DNA of 12,842 nt. Origin: Lachnospiraceae bacterium UBA4711. GTDB lineage: Bacteria > Bacillota > Clostridia > Lachnospirales > Lachnospiraceae. A program made the position numbers and the translations under genes. The notes under the pieces were generated by a model. That model ran no database searches and was not told where the DNA came from. It was given only the letters and a program-made list of their open reading frames with translations. This document shows, piece by piece, positions 7,983 to 12,842 of this stretch (positions are counted from its first letter, which is position 1; every line of letters begins with the position of its first letter). Where the stretch lies: the NCBI GenBank assembly GCA_002404515.1, contig DHJV01000166.1:1-12842 (forward strand), written 5' to 3'.

Positions 7983-8010
7983 TCTTAGCTATATTTACAC
8001 ATAACTAAGA
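7983..8010 (-). promoter_or_regulatory. Stem-loop at the 5' end of the rluA-like/proS leader
   Basis: On the minus strand, TCTTAGTTAT and ATAGCTAAGA form a 10-bp stem with an 8-base loop. One pair is U.G in the minus-strand RNA and a C/A mismatch in the plus strand. The predicted transcription start (about 8007) falls inside the first arm, so about 7 bp could form at the very 5' end of the mRNA. No T-run follows, so it is not a terminator. Confidence 0.4.
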
Positions 8011-8013
8011 GGA

Positions 8014-8042
8014 ATTATACAGGAGTTGCCATCTTTTTGCAA
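8014..8042 (-). promoter_or_regulatory. Sigma-A promoter of the rluA-like/proS unit
   Basis: On the minus strand, -35 is TTGCAA (8042-8037), the spacer is exactly 17 bp and -10 is a perfect TATAAT (8019-8014). The predicted leader to the rluA-like ATG is about 57 bases. Confidence 0.8.
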
Positions 8043-8067
8043 CCAGCGGACACAGAAAGTTTTGATC

Positions 8068-8799
8068 TTACCGGTGTTTTTTGAAGATGCCTTTTTTTGT
8101 TTTCGTTGCAGCCACCTCTGCATTTGCCTGCTGGATTTCACGCAGTACGGTATCCAGTCTCCGATACCGGGCTTCTTCCCGTTCTTCCTTCTCCCGCATG
8201 ACCGCATCAAACTGCCGCATCACGTCCGCGGTCACTTCCTCCTTGATGGATGTTGTAATAATATCTTTGTTCTCCCGCAGGGCAGTTGCAATCACACGAT
8301 TCATCACGCTTTGCAGTTGTGCCTGCTTGAAGTCAACAACCTTATCCTCATCCCCCACCATTTTCTGCATACGTTCTAACATCGAATCCTTGTCCTCATC
8401 CATCCGGGTATGTACGGGGCGAAGCTCCACCGACGATGTGTGTTGCATGTTTACTTCCGATTTAGATTTATGTGATGTGTCACCCGGCTCCGTATCATCC
8501 GGTGTTCTTTTTTCACAATTGATGGTCTGTGCATTTCCCTCCTTTTTTTCTTCTGTCGAGTCCAAAGCTTCCTCTTCAGTTTTTGCACGTTTTGCACGAA
8601 TGATCGCATTTCGGATATCCTTGAGCATCAAGCCTTCCTCCTTCATCGCTTTCACGCTCTCAAATAACCGGATATCGCGATCATCATAATACCGATGCCC
8701 CTGCGCATTCCGCTTAATGTCAAGTTTTAATTCATCCTCCCAATATCGAAGTACATGCGTTTCCACATGCAGTTTTTTTGCAGCTTCCTTAATTGTCAT
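8068..8799 (-). CDS. MerR-type DNA-binding protein with C-terminal coiled coil
   Basis: A predicted DNA-binding protein of 243 residues. The first ~70 residues are a MerR helix-turn-helix (TIKEAAKKLHVETHVLRYW, then GHRYYDDRDIRLF at 34-46). Residues 72-135 are polar and low in complexity, probably disordered. From about 138 to 232 the chain is rich in Glu, Arg, Lys and Gln with heptad-like spacing (MREKEEREEARYRRLDTV near 201-218), and it ends in a basic tail (KTKKGIFKKHR). There is no cysteine cluster or ligand-binding domain of the classic MerR sensors. The layout resembles RacA-like or DUF3967-bearing MerR proteins. The start is uncertain: the frame is open to ATGs at 8808 and 8829; 8799 is preferred because AAGGAG lies 11 bases upstream, whereas it is only 2 bases from 8808. 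Divergent from the DUF885 gene. Confidence 0.82.
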   Translation of the reverse strand: MTIKEAAKKLHVETHVLRYWEDELKLDIKRNAQGHRYYDDRDIRLFESVKAMKEEGLMLKDIRNAIIRAKRAKTEEEALDSTEEKKEGNAQTINCEKRTPDDTEPGDTSHKSKSEVNMQHTSSVELRPVHTRMDEDKDSMLERMQKMVGDEDKVVDFKQAQLQSVMNRVIATALRENKDIITTSIKEEVTADVMRQFDAVMREKEEREEARYRRLDTVLREIQQANAEVAATKTKKGIFKKHR

Positions 8800-8828
8800 A
8801 ATTCCCATCTCTCCTTTAAATGTAAACA

Positions 8829-8954
8829 TTTTTTCCCGTTCTTACCTTAACATAAATATACTTACATGAAACCTGCTTTCGTATACTTTATGCAGCCATT
8901 TTTCCCGTTCATTCGACAGATGCATTTCTGTGCATTTTATGTGAAATATGCATC
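8829..8954. repeat. Direct and inverted repeats in the divergent intergenic region
   Basis: TTTTTCCCGTTC occurs twice in the same orientation, at 8830-8841 and 8899-8910, 69 bases apart. Just beyond the second copy, GATGCATTTC (8919-8928) pairs with GAA (8943-8945) and ATGCATC (8948-8954) around a 2-base bulge. These could be binding sites for the MerR-type protein or another regulator of the divergent pair. Nothing in the sequence proves this. Confidence 0.35.
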
Positions 8955-9022
8955 GGATGATTGCAGATTTTTATTATTTCGAGTATGATTATTTTGTATG
9001 TCTATCCAATTAAAGCAGATAC

Positions 9023-9062
9023 TATACTATAAGATACAGGAAAACGGAGGTTTTATATTTAT
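9023..9062 (+). promoter_or_regulatory. Candidate -10 and ribosome binding site of the DUF885 gene
   Basis: TATACT (9023-9028) and the overlapping TATAAG (9028-9033) are possible -10 boxes, but neither has a convincing -35 at 16-18 bp. GGAGG (9046-9050) is the only Shine-Dalgarno and lies 12 bases from the ATG, longer than usual; no better in-frame start exists nearby. Confidence 0.35.
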
Positions 9063-10982
9063 ATGTGGAAAAAATTTTACAAGAAGGCGACTGCGCTCGC
9101 ACTTGTCTGTGCGATGTCCGTCATGCTGACTGCATGTGGTGACAGCCATAACAGCAGCTGGAGTGCAGCATCTTCGTCCTTAGAGGATTCTGTGGAGGCA
9201 GCGATTGCCGCAGGGAATACAGAGCCGGAAGCATCTCCAATCGATGCATCCACACTGGAAGATTGTGCCTATGCACTGCCGGATCCAACCGGGGAAGAAG
9301 CAGAAGCCGAGCAGGCACGGTTTCACACCTACCTTATGGATAACTTCAAGGAGAGCGTGACAAGTGATACCATCACCCTTCACTATACCGTTGCCAATCC
9401 TGCCGACTATGATCTGGATGTTCCAACTGCAACATTGGGTGATGCGGAGATCTCCGATGAAGCCATTGCAAGCGACAAAAAAGAAACCGAAGATGAAATC
9501 GCGGAACTGCAAAGCTTTGACTATGATCTCCTGACCGGATCACAGAAATACACCTATGATGTCATCAAGGATTATCTGGACTTAAATCTGGAATCCTATA
9601 ATTACACATATCTGTACGAACCATTTGCCTACACAAGCGGCTTGCAGACAAACATGCCGATCAACATGTCGGAATACAAGTTTTACAACGAAGGTGATGT
9701 TCAGGATTATCTGGCACTACTTGGACAGTTATCCGATTACTATGGAAAATATCTGGACTTTGAGCAGACAAAAATTGATAAGGGGCTTTTCATGAACGAG
9801 CATTCCGCCAGCGAAGTTATCCGCCAGTGCGAAGAATTCATTGCAACCCCGGAGGAAAACCTTCTGATTGCAACCTTTGAAGATAAGGTGCGCGGTGTCG
9901 AGGGCTTGAGCGAAGAACAGATTCAGGACTACATTACCCAGAATCACGATACGGTTATCAATTCTGTCATCCCTTGCTACAGGAATGTAATTAACTTCTT
10001 TAATGCACACAAGGAAGATGGACAAAACGATCTGGGACTTGCCGGGTTTGAACACGGAAAAGAATATTACGCATATCTGTTAAAGGATAAGGTTGGCACC
10101 GACAAAACTCCGGAGGAGGTCATCGACTGGCTGGACAACGCAATCGATGATGTCATGTATGAATACCAGACAACCGCACTTGCCAACTATTCCGCTTACG
10201 AGCAGTACTTTAACGATTCCAGTGACGGCTTATATGAGGACAACGATCCGCTGGAGACGATCAACTACTTTAAGGATGCTTTTGCCGACCGCTTCCCTGC
10301 CATGCCTGACGTGCATTACACCGTTGAAAATGTCCATGAATCCTTAGAAGATATCGTCAGTCCGGCATTCTATGTGACAACACCAATTGATGCCTACGAC
10401 GAAAACTCCATCTACCTGAATATGGGCAGTGACGGTGCCGGTGATCTGTGGTCCACCCTTGCGCACGAAGGAATCCCCGGACATATGTATCAGTTCACCT
10501 ACTACTTGAGCACGAACCCGGAACCAATCCGCGCGTTGCTTAACTTTAACGGCTACACCGAGGGCTGGGCTACCTATGTTGAGATGATGAGCTACGATAT
10601 GTACAAAGATTATCCGGATGACAGTTATGCAGATTTCGAACGGATCAATTCTGAATTGAACCTGCTTGTCAGCGCCCGTGTCGAAATCGGTGTCAACTAT
10701 GAGGGCTGGGATCTGGAAGCAACACAGAAGTACCTCTCCGACAATGGTTTCAATTCTGATGGAGCCGAAAGCATCATGGATTACGTTATCGCCGAACCAG
10801 TCAACTACCAGATGTATGTCATGGGCTGGCAGTCCTTCCAGGAGCTTCGTGACTATGCAGAATCCGCCCTTGGCAACAAGTTCGACGAGCAGGCTTTCCA
10901 CAAGGTTGTGCTTGATGCAGGTCCATCCCAGTTCTATCTGATTGAGAAGCTTGTAAAACAGTATGTGAAAGATAATTTATAA
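9063..10982 (+). CDS. DUF885-family lipoprotein, predicted zinc metallopeptidase
   Basis: A predicted membrane-anchored extracytoplasmic peptidase of 639 residues. The N-terminus is a lipoprotein signal (MWKKFYKK, hydrophobic stretch, LTAC with Cys25), followed by a Ser/Ala/Glu-rich spacer up to about residue 60. The hallmark is AHEGIPGHMYQ (467-477), the HExxxGH-like motif of DUF885, with His468, Glu469 and His474. Downstream, YTEGWATY (498-505) provides Glu500 as a likely third ligand. The C-terminal half also shows the family's conserved Tyr- and Gln-rich helices (QMYVMGWQSF near 580). Family members are considered gluzincin-like peptidases, but the substrate of this one is unknown. The gene stands alone on the plus strand, divergent from the MerR-type gene and closed by a strong terminator. 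The residues needed for zinc binding are intact. Confidence 0.9.
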   Translation: MWKKFYKKATALALVCAMSVMLTACGDSHNSSWSAASSSLEDSVEAAIAAGNTEPEASPIDASTLEDCAYALPDPTGEEAEAEQARFHTYLMDNFKESVTSDTITLHYTVANPADYDLDVPTATLGDAEISDEAIASDKKETEDEIAELQSFDYDLLTGSQKYTYDVIKDYLDLNLESYNYTYLYEPFAYTSGLQTNMPINMSEYKFYNEGDVQDYLALLGQLSDYYGKYLDFEQTKIDKGLFMNEHSASEVIRQCEEFIATPEENLLIATFEDKVRGVEGLSEEQIQDYITQNHDTVINSVIPCYRNVINFFNAHKEDGQNDLGLAGFEHGKEYYAYLLKDKVGTDKTPEEVIDWLDNAIDDVMYEYQTTALANYSAYEQYFNDSSDGLYEDNDPLETINYFKDAFADRFPAMPDVHYTVENVHESLEDIVSPAFYVTTPIDAYDENSIYLNMGSDGAGDLWSTLAHEGIPGHMYQFTYYLSTNPEPIRALLNFNGYTEGWATYVEMMSYDMYKDYPDDSYADFERINSELNLLVSARVEIGVNYEGWDLEATQKYLSDNGFNSDGAESIMDYVIAEPVNYQMYVMGWQSFQELRDYAESALGNKFDEQAFHKVVLDAGPSQFYLIEKLVKQYVKDNL

Positions 10983-10995
10983 TTTTATATATAGC

Positions 10996-11034
10996 AAACA
11001 GCAGCTCTTCATCAAAGAGCTGCTGTTTTGTTTC
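10996..11034. terminator. Bidirectional intrinsic terminator between convergent genes
   Basis: A perfect 14-bp stem (10996-11009 with 11015-11028) and a 5-base CATCA loop. The plus-strand tail TTTTGTTT ends the DUF885 gene, 14 bases after its stop. On the minus strand the same hairpin lies 15 bases after the PadR gene and is followed by a weaker T/A-rich tail, so it probably serves both. Confidence 0.9.
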
Positions 11035-11042
11035 TACTTACT

Positions 11043-11372
11043 TTATTCCAGATTCAAGATTTCATTCATAACCTGCGAGAATTCCCGGTACTCGGAAACC
11101 AATGCTTCCAATCGTTCTTTCCCTGCATTCTCCAGATGATAATACACCTTCACCATCCGTTCACCGGTCTGCTTCTTATAATCACTAATGTACTTCTGAT
11201 CAATCAGCTTATATAACGTTGGATACAAAGTACCCACCGACAACGAGATCTTATCTTTCGAAGCACGCTTTATACTTTTTACAATTTCATAACCGTAACA
11301 ATCCTTCTCCGAAAGGAATTTCAACACAAGTAATTCCACATAGCCACGGTAAAACATATTTTTATTTTCCAT
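11043..11372 (-). CDS. PadR-family transcriptional regulator
   Basis: A 109-residue winged-helix regulator. PadR hallmarks are GYVELLVLKFLSEKDCYGYEI (10-30), SVGTLYPTLYKLIDQKYI (45-62) and YYHLENAGKERLEAL (77-91), with a short C-terminal dimerisation helix. Members of this size are usually repressors of their own operon or of adjacent membrane-protein genes. It follows the small membrane protein by 19 bp and has only a weak GGGA ahead of its ATG, so translation may be coupled. The inverted repeat over the operon promoter is the natural candidate operator. The inducer is unknown. Confidence 0.92.
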   Translation of the reverse strand: MENKNMFYRGYVELLVLKFLSEKDCYGYEIVKSIKRASKDKISLSVGTLYPTLYKLIDQKYISDYKKQTGERMVKVYYHLENAGKERLEALVSEYREFSQVMNEILNLE

Positions 11373-11391
11373 ATATTCGTCCCATACAGCA

Positions 11392-11919
11392 CTATTCTGT
11401 TTCCCCAGATGGCGGAACTACTTTAACAACATACGCTTTGTATCCATCAGTATCACCGCTTGTAGGCCTGGCTGCTGTAATCACCGCATCTCCATATTCA
11501 TTATATAGAGAGCCGCCATATCTATCCAAATACGCTCTGATTGGATCATAGATTTCTACTGATTCGGAAGCTACATCCTCGGTTGTAGCATCTGCATTTT
11601 TTGATTTTGCACCCAAACCAGCAAATGCATACACACCAAACAGCATAAAGCAGGAACAAGCAGTTGCAATTACATACTTCGCTGCTAATTTTCGTACATT
11701 CCGTATATCTGATATCTCAATTTCCTTCTGGTAATTCAGAATCACTTCCTGCGGTTTTCCAAACTCCTCTACCAGCATTTCATAGGTGCATCGTTCATGT
11801 TCCCGAACAAAATTCTCTATATCATCCGCTACCGATACCAGAAACTTCTTCCTGCACGCTCTTCCATACGGAAAATAGTCCTTCAACAATTTCATATATT
11901 TCCGCTTTGCCCTGTTCAT
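11392..11919 (-). CDS. Small single-pass membrane protein linked to PadR (HAAS/DUF1700-like N-terminus)
   Basis: A 175-residue protein of unknown function. Residues 1-65 (basic, with FPYGRACRKKFL, CTYEMLVEEFGKPQEV) resemble the short cytoplasmic helical domain seen in membrane proteins encoded next to PadR regulators. One hydrophobic segment (about 79-101) crosses the membrane. A small outside part (103-175) has acidic, Thr/Ser-rich and Tyr-rich stretches (IRAYLDRYGGSLYNEYGDAV). The start is well supported by AAAGGGGG 7 bases before the ATG. The gene is first in the operon, before PadR; in many such cassettes PadR comes first. Typical partners have several membrane spans, so this one may be a reduced or sensor-like version. 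It could act with PadR in envelope-stress sensing; this is inference. Confidence 0.75.
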   Translation of the reverse strand: MNRAKRKYMKLLKDYFPYGRACRKKFLVSVADDIENFVREHERCTYEMLVEEFGKPQEVILNYQKEIEISDIRNVRKLAAKYVIATACSCFMLFGVYAFAGLGAKSKNADATTEDVASESVEIYDPIRAYLDRYGGSLYNEYGDAVITAARPTSGDTDGYKAYVVKVVPPSGETE

Positions 11920-11941
11920 AGGAATACCCCCTTTCGAATTT

Positions 11942-11977
11942 ATTTGACTATATCATATATATTATCGTTTGTCAAAT
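11942..11977 (-). promoter_or_regulatory. Promoter of the PadR operon with overlapping inverted repeat
   Basis: On the minus strand, -35 is a perfect TTGACA (11975-11970), the spacer is exactly 17 bp and -10 is TATAGT (11952-11947). The 7-base arms ATTTGAC and GTCAAAT (11942-11948 and 11971-11977) form a perfect inverted repeat that covers both the -10 and -35, with an AT-rich near-palindrome between. This is a likely operator, probably for the PadR protein encoded in the same operon. Confidence 0.75.
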
Positions 11978-12021
11978 GTTTCGTTTTCCGATATACTTTT
12001 TGGTTTCGGGCGTGGCGAATA

Positions 12022-12472
12022 TTTTATGTGGGGGGATGGCTCTTTTTTCAAAACAACCTGCAGTTTTATTTGAAAAATGTCATAACCCCATCTGCTATAC
12101 ATACGTTTGCATTTTAGAATTACTTAATGTTCTGTTGTTATGCAGCCATCCCTGAACACGACGTTCAGGGAAGTTGCCGCTGAGCCATGGATGTCGAGCG
12201 GAGGGCGCATATGAATCGCAGATTCATATTTAGGATGCGCCCGACAACCTGCCGCCGAGTAAAACGAGGGGGGCAAAACCCGTGCGGCGGTGGCGTATAA
12301 TTTTAACATGTAAATCGGAACATTTAGAGCTTCTTAGCTTTCATACATTGTATATGGAATGAATCGAGAACGAAATATATGTTTGAGTACATCTTTATTT
12401 TGCAATGTCAGAAATTCTATATAGGGATACTTGTATTGAATGTCCATTATTAAGAACCATCCCCACATAAAA
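12022..12472. mobile_element. Putative non-autonomous element with terminal inverted repeats
   Basis: The segment starts with TTTTATGT-GGGGGG-ATGG-CTCTT (12022-12044) and ends with the reverse complement of TTTTATGT-GGGG-ATGG-TTCTT (12452-12472). The two ends differ only by two extra G and one C/T. The interior has no credible gene: AT-rich arms flank a GC-rich foldable core (next entry). A 9-bp hairpin TTTTTCAAA/TTTGAAAAA (12044-12077) lies in the left arm. No target-site duplication is visible, which weakens a recent-insertion reading. The position, between the pckA terminator and the PadR operon promoter, is typical for tolerated insertions. It could be a MITE-like or REP-like element, or an intergenic RNA region. 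This entry also describes the gene-free stretch 11978-12533; outside this segment and the terminator at its right I see nothing else in it. Confidence 0.45.
12127..12309. ncRNA. GC-rich, strongly foldable core, possible structured RNA
   Basis: Stems seen directly: outer arms ATGTT (12127-12131), TTAT (12138-12141) and GCCA (12145-12148) matching TGGC (12291-12294), ATAA (12297-12300) and AACAT (12305-12309). Hairpin A is CCCTGAAC/GTTCAGGG (12150-12157 with 12163-12170). Hairpin B is GGGCGCAT/ATGCGCCC (12203-12210 with 12235-12242), enclosing ATGAATC/GATTCAT (12211-12227). Hairpin C is CCGCCG/CGGCGG (12252-12257 with 12285-12290). Flanking DNA is far more AT-rich. Whether it is transcribed, and from which strand, cannot be decided: the few G.U pairs slightly favour plus. 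It matches no RNA family that I recognise. Confidence 0.4.
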
Positions 12473-12474
12473 CA

Positions 12475-12509
12475 GGGTAAAAAATAACCCGCGTCATGGA
12501 CGCGGGTTA
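12475..12509 (-). terminator. Intrinsic terminator of pckA
   Basis: A perfect 11-bp stem, TAACCCGCGTC (12485-12495) with GACGCGGGTTA (12499-12509), and a 3-base loop. On the minus strand it is followed by ATTTTTT within the tail, a clear termination signal 24 bases after the pckA stop codon. Confidence 0.92.
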
Positions 12510-12533
12510 CCTTATATTTATTCGCTTATTAAA

Positions 12534-12842
12534 TTACTCAGCCTTAGGACCAGCAGCAACCAATGCCTTACCAGCATCGTTTGTTGTGTACTTCTGGAAG
12601 TTCTTCTCGAATCTTGCAGCAAGATCCTTAGCCTTTGTCTCCCACTCAGTAGGATCAGCATATGTGTCTCTTGGATCAAGGATTGCTGGATCTACACCAG
12701 GAAGCTCTGTTGGAACCTCAAAGTCGAACATAGGGATCTTCTTTGTAGGAGCTGTCTTGATATCACCTGAAAGGATTGCATCGATGATTCCACGAGTATC
12801 CTTGATTGTGATACGCTTGCCTGTTCCGTTCCATCCTGTATT
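12534..12842 (-). CDS. pckA: Phosphoenolpyruvate carboxykinase (ATP), C-terminal part only
   Basis: The enzyme interconverts oxaloacetate + ATP and PEP + CO2 + ADP, a central step of gluconeogenesis (or, in gut anaerobes, of CO2-fixing fermentation). Only the last 102 residues are in the window; the 5' end lies beyond the right edge. The visible part begins NTGWNGTGKRITIKDTRG, the conserved NTGW...KRI.I.DTR block near the C-terminus of ATP-dependent PEPCK, followed by IIDAILSGDI, PTELPGVDPAILDPRDTY and W..KAKDLAARFEKNFQKY, all in family order. An internal ATG at 12731 is not the start, since the frame stays open with conserved sequence to the edge. The active-site region (kinase-1 and -2 motifs) is not visible here, so completeness of the gene cannot be judged. 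Confidence 0.9.
   Translation of the reverse strand, partial: NTGWNGTGKRITIKDTRGIIDAILSGDIKTAPTKKIPMFDFEVPTELPGVDPAILDPRDTYADPTEWETKAKDLAARFEKNFQKYTTNDAGKALVAAGPKAE

Noticed and set aside
12124..12309. Minus-strand 61-codon open frame within the GC-rich core
   Set aside because: It follows the palindromic structure exactly, has no Shine-Dalgarno, and its sequence is explained by the hairpins.

Overview
The window looks like chromosomal DNA of a spore-forming Clostridia, most likely a member of the Lachnospiraceae. The reasons are the moderate-GC Gram-positive style (sigma-A promoters with 17-bp spacers, strong purine-rich ribosome binding sites, hairpin/T-run terminators), a CotS-like spore coat gene, an archaeal/eukaryotic-type prolyl-tRNA synthetase, an ATP-type PEP carboxykinase tail, and lipoproteins with Thr/Ser-rich linkers. 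The genus cannot be fixed from sequence alone. Nearly all genes are on the minus strand; only the DUF885 lipoprotein is on the plus strand.

From right to left on the minus strand, the window opens inside pckA (C-terminus only), which closes with a strong terminator at 12485-12509. A gene-free stretch of about 600 bases follows. It holds a 451-bp segment bounded by imperfect ~21-bp inverted repeats (12022-12472), with a GC-rich, highly foldable core (about 12127-12309). This is the most unusual part of the window. Next is a two-gene PadR cassette: a small single-pass membrane protein followed by its PadR-type regulator, driven by a near-consensus promoter that carries an inverted repeat. The cassette converges on the plus-strand DUF885 lipoprotein, with one shared bidirectional hairpin between them.

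Left of the DUF885 gene, and divergent from it, lie a MerR-type coiled-coil protein, an RluA-type pseudouridine synthase and proS. The rluA-like/proS pair has its own promoter and a 5'-leader hairpin. A hairpin then separates proS from cca (tRNA nucleotidyltransferase), so three neighbouring genes serve tRNA or RNA maturation and charging. After cca comes a CotS-family coat protein whose Shine-Dalgarno forms one arm of a terminator-like hairpin, with a sigma-E-like -10 box in the loop. Last is a PEGA-domain lipoprotein with its own sigma-A promoter, followed 17 bp later by phosphoglucomutase, which ends in a terminator at the left edge.

Most of the window is ordinary housekeeping. The items most worth a second look are the inverted-repeat element with its structured core, the dual terminator/SD arrangement before the coat gene, and the PadR operator candidate.
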